Source: Rhynchopus euleeides (Eukaryota > Euglenozoa > Diplonemea > Diplonemida > Diplonemidae). From it: a DNA stretch of 64,000 nt. Each line of letters opens with the position of its first letter. Positions within the stretch are counted from its first letter, which is position 1. A program made the position numbers and the translations under genes. The stretch lies in the NCBI GenBank assembly GCA_963210315.1, contig OY723245.1, positions 620,001 to 684,000 of the forward strand, written 5' to 3'. Under the pieces are notes generated by a model. That model made no database searches and had not been told where the DNA came from. It saw only the letters and a program-made list of their open reading frames with translations. Shown here in pieces: positions 9,710 through 20,196 of the stretch.

Positions 9710-11610
9710 TCAGACTGCAGGGTGTTCGTCCGACATGTGCCTATCCCTCAGTTCTTGTGAAGCAAACTCCTGCAGACACACAGGGCAGGTCGTGATGTCC
9801 AGCTCATCCTGGTGGACGTAGAGGGCGTGTTGGCTAAGTCCACTTCTGAACACCGTTTTCTCACACAAGGGGCAAGACACTCGACATTCACACTGCGCCC
9901 TCGGCCGGTGTTGCCCGTCGTAGTGGGCGTAGAGCCCGTAAACCCGCGCGAAGCTCTTGTCAGGGCAAACAACGCAGCTATACTCTTCTGTGGCGGATGT
10001 CTCGTCGCCATCATCATCATCATCACCAGCCTCGCCGCTATTGCCGTCACTCGCAAGGTTGCCGCCATCACCAGCCTCCTCCCCGTCGGTGGTTCCTTGT
10101 GCAGGGGGCGTCACCTCCGTCACCTCCCAGGGTTCTTCGTCACAGATGCAAACCAGGAAAACATCGCCGTTGTTGCCGGGTTCTGCCTGAAATGTTTGTC
10201 CGTGACCATCTCTGCGGCGCACATGTGACCCGAGGCCAAGTTTGTCCAAGCGGACCACCAATTGACGAGCAGCTAATGATACTTGAGCCACGTATCATTG
10301 TGAGTGATCACACACCTGCACAGGCGCATGGAATCGTAAGATAATATTTGGGGCCGCTCGCCGATGGTAGGAGTCAGTGGAGGCTCTTTGCGCACGGTAT
10401 TTTCATCCGTCAAGTGTTTCTGTTTCAGTTCATAGATCTGCAGATCACGCTCCATCGTCTGCGGGGATCCCCCACGGGTCCACCTCTTGCGCTCACCGTT
10501 GCCCTGTTCGAAGAGCTCGTCGGAGACGGTGACCCTGTGCGCATCCTGCTCATCAAACCAGTGTTCGAGAGAATGAGCATATGCCGAGCGAGTGATCCCG
10601 GGATTTGCCCACTCCAACAAGACAATCAGCACATGATAGCTGATCACAGCGAATAGAAACTCTTTGCGGCAGGAACCTGTTGAGAAGTATCGCACTGGTA
10701 TGTCTTGGTCGCGGAAGAAGATCAGCGATTGCATTGCGCAGCACAATGTCCGCTGATTCCCCACGGTGATGGCCTTCAAAGCAGCGAGTATCTCTCTTGC
10801 GTGCTTCCCAGTGAAATTTTTGCCCACTTTTCCAAGGATGGTTTCCTCCACCACTTTTGATCCCGGCAGCGTACGTAGAATGAGGCGCATGACACCTTTC
10901 GTGTCGTGAAGGGGGGGCGTCACGGTGTAGACAGGATTCGAGAATTTTGAAGCGATGCTACAAGTGGATCCTGCGGCATCCATCTCTTGGATACTACAGC
11001 GGTGGCAGTCATGCAGGTACTCCAAACGCTCGTCGATTCCTGTAAGGCAGAAGGCAGAACGATGCCCTGTCCCACCTACACCTTTGAAGAGTGACCACAA
11101 CTCTAAGTGGTCACCCCCAAGCCGGAACTGGGTGATGGAAAAGGAGCAAGGCCCCTTCGTGAAGGTCCCCTTCTGAACTGCCACAATCTGCCCCAAGGCA
11201 TGGAGCATCCACCATTCGTAGAACAGGGGCTTGTGGCGGTCACACACTGTCAGAAAGCGGGACGCGGTGATCCCGTCCGTCAATGCGATTGCCAGTCGCT
11301 GCCTGCTCTTTCCTTGAAGGCTACCGGGTGTGTAGCCATCACCCGTGACCATGACTGTTGGTGGGGGGCGACCCGAGCGGATGGGAAAGCCCTCAGCAGA
11401 AACTCGAGGCACCCCCGCATGTTCCCCAGCAGAGAGGGCGTCATCAGCCGGAGGGGAGCTTCATGCTTTACGAGGAGGGGGTATGAAAGCCCCATCGAGA
11501 TCCCTGTCTCTCTGCGAACGAGTGAGCCCAGCCGTTCACATTCGCGCAGAGACATGCCCAACTCTGCCCTGTGTTGTCGAATGATTTCACCGATTTCTGC
11601 TTGAATCCAC
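9710..11610 (-). pseudogene. DDE-type transposase with three C2H2 zinc fingers (element A), frame-broken
   Basis: Three overlapping frames encode one protein that is colinear with the remnants in elements B and C. (1) 11610-11400: helical N-terminal region (AEIGEIIRQHRAELG). (2) 11412-10273: core with VMVTGDGYTPGS holding the likely first catalytic Asp; GGDHLELW followed by GTGHRSAFC, probably the second Asp and a Cys motif; and TRSAYAHSLEHW plus MERDL, conserved with element C and a candidate for the catalytic Glu. (3) 10291-9710: an acidic linker then three C2H2 fingers (first Cys pair in YSCVVC, last finger ends MSDEH). The first frame change falls in a C6 run near 11370; the second, near 10285, has no homopolymer. 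The Asp-Gly-Tyr/Phe and Cys-motif layout recalls CMC (CACTA/Mirage/Chapaev) and Transib transposases, but assignment is tentative. Confidence 0.7.
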
Positions 11611-12336
11611 AAAATGCGGAGGCGGCACAACGAGCGAGCCGCTGTATTCACCTGGCTCACACTGGTCCGAAGGACGGTCCCTGTAGAAGGTGTAGTCGAC
11701 CTGCACCCCTTCCAGCGTCGCCGTCACCAGCTTGGTGAAGCCATTCTCGACGATGACGCTATAGTAGCGCCCGGTCTCCTGGTCGTGCACGCCCACAACG
11801 ATGTGCTGCAGCGCCGCCACCGCCGCCACTGCCTTATGCTTCGGACGCGTCTCGGATGTGGAGGCTTGTGCCGATGCCTTGTACATCTTGACCATATCCA
11901 TGCTGTCCAGGTCCTCCACCACCAGCTTGAGGCGCGCGAAACCCTCCGACTTCTTCTGCGTTGGCGTGGGGAAGGGCTTCAGCGCGATGCCGTGGATGGC
12001 CATCTCACGGTTTCCTTCGATCCGAACCGTGTACAGGTCGCCGGAAACATCCTTCAGCGACTTGTAGGAAGCCAGTGCATCGTATTTGTGTTTCAGCACC
12101 TTTGTTATCACTCCAGTCTTGGGGGGGATGGTGGTCACCAGCACCTTCTGCAGCATCTCCTTCAACACCGTGTGTTTTAACACCTCCCCCGTCTTCCTGG
12201 TGGTGTACAGGGCCACAAAGTCCTCCACAAGCTGCTGCAGCTGGCTTTCATGCCGCTCATCCTCCTTCCCCAGATCACCGCTCTTCGTCCGCTTGCTGTT
12301 GCGCGTCGGTGTTGTGGTTGCCGTTCTCTTGCTCAT
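11587..12336 (-). CDS. Element A ORF1: basic conserved accessory protein
   Basis: A 249-aa protein from an ATG at 12336. A Lys/Arg/Thr-rich N-terminus (about 1-25) is followed by a helical region (LVEDFVALY ... VLKEMLQKVL) that aligns with element B ORF1 (FIQLFVEYYV ... ALKALIGKI) and element C ORF1 (IVHDFCTAF ... SIRRLLATVL). A second conserved block (GRYYSVIVENGF) matches GGFYEFIVESGL in B. The helix-rich block looks like a small DNA-binding or winged-helix domain; that is inference. Its 3' end overlaps the first transposase frame, and an AG|GTGAAT at the overlap could be a splice donor joining the two. No host homologue recognised. Confidence 0.72.
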   Translation of the reverse strand: MSKRTATTTPTRNSKRTKSGDLGKEDERHESQLQQLVEDFVALYTTRKTGEVLKHTVLKEMLQKVLVTTIPPKTGVITKVLKHKYDALASYKSLKDVSGDLYTVRIEGNREMAIHGIALKPFPTPTQKKSEGFARLKLVVEDLDSMDMVKMYKASAQASTSETRPKHKAVAAVAALQHIVVGVHDQETGRYYSVIVENGFTKLVTATLEGVQVDYTFYRDRPSDQCEPGEYSGSLVVPPPHFVDSSRNR

Positions 12337-12654
12337 GTTGGAGGTGCAAAGGTCCTTTTGTAAGTGAGGGTGTGTGTGTGCAGCAGGGCATGTGCTGGTC
12401 TGGGGTCGCGGGGGATAAACAAATGGAACAACACAGCTCGCCAGTGTTAAGGAAAGCTCGTAAATAACAAGTGGCACATGTCATTTACATGTAATTTTAC
12501 AAGTGGCACATGTAATTTTACATGTACCACTTGTAAAATTTACAAGTGGCACATGTAATTTTACAAGTGCCACTTGTAAATTTACATGTAAAAATTTTTA
12601 CATGTAAACCACTTGTAAAACCACTTGTAACAGTGGTTACTTCAGCGCCGTGTA

Positions 12655-13480
12655 TACGACGTATATCCGGATCTTGAGCGTATATATACGTATATATACA
12701 TGGCGTATATATACGTATATATACGCATATACGTTGCAATATACGTCACGTTCTTCCTGTGGGCAATGTGTGGGTGAGAGGGTCCACGATCCCGAAGGTG
12801 CACAGTATGTGGGACACAGCTTGGCTGTCCACCCTTACGCTAGCCGGGCACGCTTCGCGGTCCTGGTACGGGTCCTACTAGACGAGCGCCGCTCGTTCTT
12901 CGAGAGTCGGGAACATTGCTCAGTCTTGGCGCCACCTTGGCGAGGTAAGGAAACGTTGCATCACCAGCATTGCCCACTACCTGATCGGTGCCCACGTGCC
13001 GTACTCGCGTTATCCCATCAAACGCCGTCTCCGGGCGAACACGACCAAAAACGATGTCGTCTTTGGAAAGACTCCAGCACAGCATGGTCACCACCAGTCA
13101 ATACCTGGGTGCCCCGTCGCCACTCAGTAAGGGACTCAGAAAGGCACCTCCCCTCTGCACAGGTTCCACTGTGCACAGGGGAGGGCGGTGTCTTTCGAAC
13201 TGCCCAACAACATGTGGCCACGTAAGGTGCGGCACAACCGAAGCGGAACACCCTGTGGGCAACCGGATTGGCGTTTCACTTCGTTCCAAGGGAAGTATCT
13301 GTCGAAGGCACAGAGCGGGATATACCCACTCAACATATCCTGTGGGAGATCCCACCCAGGTGACCCCACAGTGACCTGGCCACCGTGCAACAGGGAATTA
13401 CATAGGGGACGTATATTTCCGGATTTTCGGGACCTCCGAACGTATATATACGTATATATACATTGGCGTATATATACATC
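12655..13480. repeat. Segment with TATATACG arrays at both ends, between two elements
   Basis: It fills the space between element A and the next CACGGTG element. Each end has arrays of GTATATATACGTATATATAC beside a CCGGAT motif (12660-12725 and 13410-13475). The copies look direct rather than inverted. Interior frames on the plus strand (for example around 12925-13100) look partly coding but contain stops; no family recognised. Probably another damaged element. Confidence 0.45.
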
Positions 13481-13621
13481 GGCACGGTGGGATCTTGTAA
13501 ATTTTACATGTATAACTACAAGTATATACATGTATTATACATGTATAATACTTGCATGTCAACTATTATACATGTATAATACATGTATATGCCTGAAATA
13601 TACATGTAAAATACATGTATA

Positions 13622-14277
13622 CAGTGCCGCAGAAAAGTTTCGAACGAACAAAAGTTTTAAAATTCTCCGTTCGAAAGTTTTTTCGTCTCAAAACTTTTGT
13701 TTTGTTTTAAAAGTTATCTATCCTGCATCATGGGAGTTTCCTAGAGGTGTGTGGGATGATGTGCCACATGTGCAACACTCCAGCGCTGTGAACAGGCAGT
13801 CTTTGGGTCAGGCGGGTGTCAGCGTCCTTCAACCTCACTCAGGTTACTCCTATCTGTCCCCTATCGCCAGGTTTGCTGCGAGTTGCCAAAAGCGGATGAG
13901 TTTGCGGATCGCAGGCAGAGAGGCCAGAAGAGAAATGTCCAACCTCAACAGGGTCGTTATCCCCAGTCGAGTGGTTTCCGCAACCGAGCGGTCCATCCCT
14001 CCAAACCACACGACATGGGGGCCTTTTCGGGTCCACTGGATGCTGCTGACATCGCAAATAGAATGACCTCGACCTGTCCAGTCCTGTCAAGAAGTATGTT
14101 TAGTATCTCTCTTGTCAAGAAATCTTTGTCCGAAAACACTTCGGAGAAAGATCCTTGACTTTGAAACAAAGTATTGAACAAAAGAATGTTTTAAAATTTT
14201 TCGCGAAGCGCGATTTTCGTCTTAAAACTTAAAATTATCTTAAAATTTATCGTGTTCGAAACTTTTCTGTGGCACTG
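13622..14277. mobile_element. Tc1/mariner-like MITE nested in the foldback element
   Basis: Ends CAGTGCCGCAGAAAAGTTTCGAAC and its near-complement (right end GTTCGAAACTTTTCTGTGGCACTG) flanked by TA on both sides (13620-13621, 14278-14279). A CAGT start plus TA duplication is the Tc1/mariner signature. The 656-bp body has AAAGTTTTAAAA-rich subterminal parts and a central part with no complete transposase frame. Confidence 0.8.
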
Positions 14278-14555
14278 TATCAAGTAAAAATACAAGTATA
14301 ATACTTGCATGCCAACTATTATACTTGTATTTTTACTTGATATACATGTATTTTACATGTATATTTCAGGCATTTACATGTATTTTACATGTATAATACT
14401 TGTCATGCAAGTATTATACATGTAAAATACTTGCATGACAAGTAAAATACTTGCATGCAAGTAAAATACATGTATTTTACTTGCATGCAAGTATTTTACT
14501 TGTCATGCAAGTATTATACATGTATTTTACTTGTCATGCAAGTATTTTACATGTA

Positions 14556-15357
14556 CCGTAAACGGAAAAAGGGTGGACCGTAAAAATGTTCCAAGTTCCC
14601 AAAAAAAGGCCAAACGTTCCATCTTTTTTACGGTCCACCATTTATTGGGACTGAATATGGAAAAGACAATGCGTTTTTCGCCCGCGGGCTGGTGGGTTGC
14701 GGGGCGCGGACTGCGGCCTCCACGCCGCAGACACCCACACGTAGGCCTCCCGACCTCCCAGCTTTGGACCCTCCCTCCACCACCGCAACCAACACCAGCA
14801 AGAGAAGCAAGTCCTCCCTGCGTGTGGAAAAGGCACGATCTCACCTCGAGACTCACCCACCACCACACCTCGAGAAGTGTAGTACCATGCAAGGAGCATT
14901 CCGGTAGAAGTAAAAGTAGAACCTGCTGCACGAGCCCACAAAAGCAGCCACAGTACGGCAGGGCGCGCAGACAGAAGCTGAGACCACCGGGCTCCCTCCA
15001 GATGTAAATTCGTGAATCAGTGCCCGAAAAATTCAGGGAAATCGTACTCCTTTAGTGTAGTACACCCTGCAGTAACTGTGGGAGAACAGTTCCCGGACGA
15101 TGGTGAGTGCACACTCTGTGCTGAGGCCCTGTGGTGTTAATCCTGCAGCTTCAGCCGTACGATTTCCTTGGTTCCTTCGCGACTTCGTCGCGAAGGAACT
15201 CGTAAAAAAAACCGCCAAGTCCACGATCCCAACCGTAAAATAGGTGGACCGTAAAAATGTTCCAAGTTCCGGAAAAATCCCATTTGTTCCATCTTTTTTA
15301 CGGTCCACCTATAGTACGGTTCACCTTTATTACGGTCCACAATATTTCCGTTTACGG
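14556..15357. mobile_element. CCGTAAACGG MITE nested in the foldback element
   Basis: Ends CCGTAAACGGAAA and TTTCCGTTTACGG, flanked by TA (14554-14555, 15358-15359). Both sides carry repeats of GGTGGACCGTAAAAATGTTCC and its complement. The 802-bp interior shows no transposase. The related 345-bp element at 42851-43195 sits in another copy of the same host element family. Confidence 0.78.
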
Positions 15358-15637
15358 TATAATACTTGCATGACAAGTATTATACATGTAAAATACATGT
15401 AAATGCCTGAAATATACATGTAAAATACATGTATATCAAGTAAAAATACAAGTATAATAGTTGACATGCAAGTATTATACTTGTATTTTTACTTGATATA
15501 CATGTATTTTACATGTATATTTCAGGCATATACATGTATTATACATGTATAATAGTTGACATGCAAGTATTATACATGTATAATACATGTATATACTTGT
15601 AGTTATACATGTAAAATTTACAAGATCCCACCGTGGG

Positions 15638-16161
15638 CACATCACTGGGGGGGGGGGGGGGGAGGGCCGTGCTGCCTTGTGAGATCACAGCGCATGCCGA
15701 AACGCACCGACTACACCACCACCCCTACCACCCCACCACCCCCACCCGCACACACTCCACCACCCAGCGGTACGTTATATCTTGGCGGCAGAAAACCACC
15801 TGCAGTGCTTGAGCACTGCGCCTCGGCACTCGGGGATGACAGCGGACATTCAGAGTGCACTAACCCTATACCCACACAGGTGTAGAGGGGGTGTGTGGGG
15901 TGGGGGGTCATTTAGTGTACCGCATGTGGAGTTCAGAAAAAGCTGTCGCAGCACAGCGTTGTGGCGTGTGGCGCCTTTTCTTCTGATGAGAGAGAGAGAG
16001 AGAGGGGGGGAGGAAGAGTGCGTGCTGGCCAGACGTGACAGAAATAGTCACCGTCTGTATGCCGATGCAATGGCTGTTTGCTATTTGTGGGTCTTGGCAG
16101 CATATTGCAGCATGGGCCGGGGCTAATGCTGCGGTGTTTCAACGATCGGCACAACAAAACC
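15638..16161. other. Short spacer between two CACGGTG elements
   Basis: Contains a G16 run near 15647-15662, an AC/CCACC-rich stretch and a GA microsatellite near 15987. No supported gene. Confidence 0.5.
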
Positions 16162-17399
16162 TGCACGGTGGACTCCAGCGGCCCTAGCGGGAGTCTGGGA
16201 GCGGGAGTCTGAGCGGGTGTCAAAGACTCCCGCTAGCGGGAGTCTATACTCCCGCTAGGGGGAGTCTGACTCCCCCTAGCGGGAGTCTTTTCACCTATTT
16301 TCATCCATTTTTCCCATGATATAGTTACAGTCTACTGGCGTGGGGGGTAAAATCATGGTGGAAGAGGGATGGGGAGGGGCTTGTTTTGCTTCTGTCAGTT
16401 TCCCCGGACTCTGGACTACCTACCTATCCTCCTGGTAGCGGCTACACCTGCGGAGGTGAGCGGTTAGAATTTGAGGTGTCAAAGTGCGGCCATCGCCTGT
16501 CGTAGTTGTGTTACACCTTGGGCAAGACAAGCCATCCTGCAGGCCTCATCTTCTTCGTCAGAACTGTCATCCCCCTCCTGCTGTGCGCGTTGGTCAAGCG
16601 TGCTCAAAGTCGCCTCGGATGACACGAATGGTGTGAAAGTCGCCCCCAGCGGGATTGGCATTTTGCACAAGCAGAGCGATAATTTGCGGTGTCCTTCGGG
16701 GAACCGGAACAGGAAGTAGGGCGCGCTGATGGGTTCAACGAAGTCCTGTGTGTTGCAGTGCACAAACCCCTTCTGCAGCTGTGTCAACTGTGTGCAAAGA
16801 ACATACACAGCCAATCTATGAGCGTGTCGGGTGTGCAGACACGGACACAGGATGACTTCTCTATACCCGAGGATCCCGTCCTGCGACAGGTGCGCAACCT
16901 TCCAAGGCATGCCCGATGCGCGCCGCTTCTCTTCTGCCATCGCAAGATCTCTCTCGTAAGTTGCGGAGCTGGCGATTGTAACGGCATCTTTCTTGCGATG
17001 TCCGTTCTCTGCTTCTTCAAATTCGTCGTTGTTCTGCAGAGGCACTGCATCTTCTGGAGCCCACCAATGATGGAGACTGTGTACGTAGGCATTGCGCGTT
17101 GATCCCTTTTCGGCATGCTCCATCAACCAGTGAAATATATGCCCTGAGATCCGAGCACGCAAGAAGGGAATCCGGGCTGACTCATCCTTGCATCCCCAGA
17201 AGCGCCAGGGGATGTCTGCATACCGGAAATGCATGAGGTCTGCAAGGGAGACAAAGAGGTAGCGGAACAAGCCCTTGTAGGTGTGTCCTGTGACAGGCAA
17301 GCACGACCTTCCGGAACTGAGCACCTGTCCCATGCTGCGACACATTCAGTGCAAGGTTTGTACAGGTCTTGTCGAATATTTTTTTGTTGTCTCATCCAG

Positions 17400-18060
17400 C
17401 AGGGGTGGAGCTTGAAATATGGGGTTGCGGGCTGGATCGGGTCAGATCGGGTCAGCCAATTTTTTCTTATGGGTTCCCCCCCGGTTCGTCTCAGAGATCA
17501 GTGCTCGGGCCCAGCCTCCCGCGAGGTACCGGAACCGATATGCAGCCCCGGACGCGCAAGGACTTGGTTACAAGACAAACACATGCCGTAGGGGGGGTCT
17601 GGGAGGCGGAGCTCCCAGCCGCCGGAGGCCACGGTAGTGAACATCTGTGACTTGCGGGCGTACGGATTCTGTGTGAGTTGGCTGCGTCCTCCTGAGGATA
17701 CTGAGATTCCCTGACGTAAAGGGCTTGGGTACAAGACAGGCACATGCCACAGGGGGGTCTGGGGGGCGGAGCCCCCCAGCCACCGGAGGCCACGGTAGTA
17801 AACGTCTGTTGCACGGTACGGGTTGGGCAGCTTCATTTGTCCTCTATTGTGACTGTTTGAGGCCTGTGCTCATGTCGCTGGGGTCACTTTGCTCACGAAA
17901 CGCCTCCTGGTCACCTTGAGGCCCCAAGGCGAGGAGCCAACTTTTCCGGTTTCCCGAAACTCTTTATTTTTTTTTCTTTTTACCCCTGACCTGATTTTTT
18001 GTGAGGGCCTGCAGAAAATCAGGTCAGCTGACCCGAAAAAACCCCCAAGCTCCACCCCTG
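17400..18060. mobile_element. hAT-type MITE inserted in the element C transposase
   Basis: Ends CAGGGGTGGAGCTTG and CAAGCTCCACCCCTG are a perfect 15-bp inverted repeat. The target TCATCCAG is duplicated exactly (17392-17399 and 18061-18068). An 8-bp duplication with a CAGGG start is typical of hAT elements. The 661-bp body carries a pair of the dispersed GC-rich modules (17591-17650, 17751-17810) and GGGTCAGATCGGGTCAG near the ends. No transposase frame. Confidence 0.9.
17591..17810 (+). repeat. Paired GC-rich palindromic modules, pair 1
   Basis: Two copies of a module of about 58 bases: a GGGGGGTCTGG lead, a GGGGGGCGGAGCCCCCC hairpin, then CCGCCGGAGGCCACGG and TAGTGAACATCTG. The copies are about 160 bases apart, joined by a linker with GGCGTACGGATTCTGTG. 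Same pairing as at 26641, 30979 and 53758. Confidence 0.75.
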
Positions 18061-18300
18061 TCATCCAGTACCCTGATCAGCCGCATGGCGAGCCCCTTGC
18101 AGTCATGGAGTGCTGGGGTGACGTAGCGGGCATTGGGAAGCACACCTGCCAAGAGGGAGGGGTAGCCAGCCTCTTTCATCTCAGAGAGAGTCAGGTGCGG
18201 GTATCGATGCACCTGTTGATACCAGCGTTCTTCTGGGATGTCGCACAGTGAGCATCGGTGCCCTCGCCCCCCGCGTCGCCTCATTGTTGCCCACTGCTGA

Positions 18301-18400
18301 TCTATACTCCCGCTAGCGGGAGTTGGACTCCCCCTAGTTGAGACTCCCGAAAAGGGTTAAACCCGGTAGTGGTACCCTACCCCCGCTGGAGTCCACCGTG
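18301..18400. repeat. Internal partial copy of the element C right end
   Basis: Contains CTCCCGCTAGCGGGAGTTGG, a CCCCCTAGTTGAGACTCCC block and ends CTGGAGTCCACCGTG, nearly identical to 19100-19181. It is followed by CA, which does not match the TG flank on the left, so it is not the matching end of 16164. It probably marks a second element or an internal rearrangement. Confidence 0.7.
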
Positions 18401-18549
18401 CAAGGCCGGATCAGCCCACGGGTGGGTTTGAGGAAGAAATCTGGGGGGGCAAATTTTGCTGCGACTTCCGGTTTCACCCGGCCGAACTCCAGCATCTATC
18501 CAGACCCACGGTGCCAAGCCGTTCGCCCGTGTCGCGATCATTCGCGGCT

Positions 18550-18930
18550 TCAGGCTGCCCCCGACGACACGTTTGTATCCTGCACCTTGCCATACTTCGC
18601 CTCCACCTTGTATATGACGGAGAGCGCCCTCCTTCCGCATCGTTGCGACTTCCCTGACAGCGAACTTATCCATGTCAGGGAAGACATGGCGATGATTGCG
18701 TTGGCCACCTGGGTGCTGTGCTGGTGGAGCTCCTTGCTCAACACCGTTGCTAGGAGCCTTCTAATGGATCCCAGTGTCAGCACACTGCCCCCTTTTTTAA
18801 CAGGGAAGGCCGTGCAAAAATCATGCACAATGTTCGTCGCCTCCGCAGCCTCGGGACTCTCTGCGCTCTTCTTCTTCTTAATCGACTTTGCCGCCGGCTT
18901 CGCTGCCGGCTTCGTTGTCGTCTTCCCCAT
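18550..18930 (-). pseudogene. Element C ORF1 remnant
   Basis: An ATG at 18930 opens 126 codons: a Lys/Ala-rich basic N-terminus (KTTTKPAAKPAAKS), then IVHDFCTAF and SIRRLLATVL, colinear with ORF1 of elements A (VEDFVALY) and B (IQLFVEYY). The C-terminal half of ORF1 is missing; a neighbouring frame upstream of 18400 continues briefly. Probably a truncated copy. Confidence 0.6.
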
Positions 18931-19183
18931 TTTTGTGAATCAGGTCTGCGAGCTGGGATGGGTGGAAACGTCCGTTTCGTTTGGTGTGGCTGTACTTCAG
19001 TGACGAGTGCCACATTGCATAGGTATCATGGGAAAAATGAGTGAAAATAGGTGAAAAGACTCCCGCTAGGGGGAGTCAGACTCCCCCTAGCGGGAGTATA
19101 GACTCCCGCTAGCGGGAGTTGGACTCCCCCTAGTTGAGACTCCCGAAAAGGGTTACCCTACCCCCGCTGGAGTCCACCGTGTG

Positions 19184-20196
19184 AGGTGCACGGCAACTAA
19201 AGGATGGCCATCGTTTTGTTGCATCGTGACCACGAGGCCCGGCGTGAGAGGCAATCCCGCTTTTCTGAACGGTGCGGATGATTTCCCCAACTCATGCTGT
19301 TGGGCACCCTCCACACATCCTCAGAGAGGGATTGCCAGGCGGTCTGTTTCACCGCGAAATTTTGTTTGTGCGCACCTGTACGTGTATGGGTGTCCATACG
19401 TGCGCTGCCAACAGTCTTTTTTACCGTGACCTGAGCAGGTTATAGCAAAAAACTACCCCTCGCCAGATGAACACAAGAACGTTACAACATGGGAATGCAC
19501 TGGGAAAGGATGCAGAGGGTAAGCGGCAGTTCGGTAGCGGCACGGGTGATTGCGTTTGTTGCAGTGTAGAAGGGCGGTCAGATGACCCGATTCACACTGC
19601 TCCGTGCAATACCCACCACATCTCATCACCGCATCTCATCTGTCAGCCGCTGCGTTAAGCAGCGGGCAGCCAGGGATGTCAGAGGGTGGCACACTGCCGC
19701 TAGAACTGAACGAAGTTTGGCAGACACGGGACAGCACACCTGCCGAACAAAATTACACTGACAAGAGTCTCGAAACTACTGCGATATGTAGGGGCGATTC
19801 TTCACCAACACCAGCTGGTGATGACCGCATGGACCGTTTGGAATATTGTGTGGATTTCGCGTGTGTGAAAATCCGTTGCACCCATAGACTCCGCGGAACA
19901 TCAGCCAAATGATTGCTTTGCTGCCCAGCGACCTGACAAGAAAACAACCCTGAACACACAGATGTGCCACCGAGGCTTTGAATTGGCTGTGTGATGTCGT
20001 CGCCATCACTGAAGACTCCACTACAAATTTAATTTTCGTTACCTCGCAACCCCTCCATAACTAGCAAATCGACCATCGTAACGAAACGAACCCCAAGAAG
20101 GCACCCCCACCCCACCCCACCCCACCCACCCCATCCCGCCCCAAAACAAGCTCCAAGCTCTCTGTATGCCTCTCCCCTTCAGCCAACCTATCGCAG
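19184..20196. other. Spacer between element C and the small gene at 20197
   Basis: About 1 kb with more average composition than the other spacers. No recognisable gene or RNA. It includes a CCCCACCCCACCCC tract at 20107-20140. Confidence 0.45.

Larger units (their letters stand above)
9383..12652 (-). mobile_element. CACGGTG-family DNA transposon A (largest, three-part coding set)
   Basis: The ends TACACGGCGCTGAAGTAA (left) and TTACTTCAGCGCCGTGTA (right) are exact reverse complements. Taking CACGGCG as the element end, a TA duplication flanks it (9381-9382 and 12653-12654). About 160 bases inside each end are filled with palindromes built from ACAAGTGGCACTTGT and ACATGTAAATTACATGT-type half sites. 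The interior carries, on the minus strand, ORF1 (12336-11587) and then a transposase with three C-terminal zinc fingers (about 11610-9710) in several frames. Confidence 0.88.
13483..15635. mobile_element. CACGGTGGGATCTTG foldback element, copy 1, with two nested MITEs
   Basis: Ends CACGGTGGGATCTTGTAAA and TTTACAAGATCCCACCGTG are exact inverted repeats, flanked by GG (13481-13482, 15636-15637). The body is almost wholly palindromic ATGTA/CATGCAAG units. Removing the two nested insertions (13622-14277 and 14556-15357) leaves about 690 bases, matching the intact copy at 37759-38438 (680 bases). No ORF belongs to the element itself, so it would need a transposase in trans. Confidence 0.9.
16479..18284 (-). 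pseudogene. Transposase remnant of element C, split by a hAT MITE
   Basis: 18284-18069 encodes the Cys-motif segment (RGHRCSLCDIPEERW, here a C-x2-C) and LHDCKGLAMRLIRVL, colinear with element A's GTGHRSAFC and LHDTKGVMRLILRTL. The frame is cut by the MITE at 17400-18060 and resumes to 16479 with TRNAYVHSLHHW and YERDLAMAEEKR, matching element A. The N-terminal part with the first catalytic Asp is absent. The protein ends in an acidic stretch and a short helix without the zinc fingers seen in A and B. It cannot encode an active enzyme. Confidence 0.72.
16164..19181 (-). mobile_element. CACGGTG-family transposon C (CTCCCGCTAGCGGGAG palindromes)
   Basis: Left end CACGGTGGACTCCAGCGG and right end CCGCTGGAGTCCACCGTG are exact inverted repeats, flanked by TG (16162-16163, 19182-19183). 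Inside both ends are arrays of the palindrome ACTCCCGCTAGCGGGAGT and its variants, then a shared TTTTCACCTATTTTCA block. The interior holds a transposase remnant split by a hAT-type MITE, an ORF1 remnant at 18930-18550, and a second partial copy of the right end at about 18301-18400. Confidence 0.88.
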
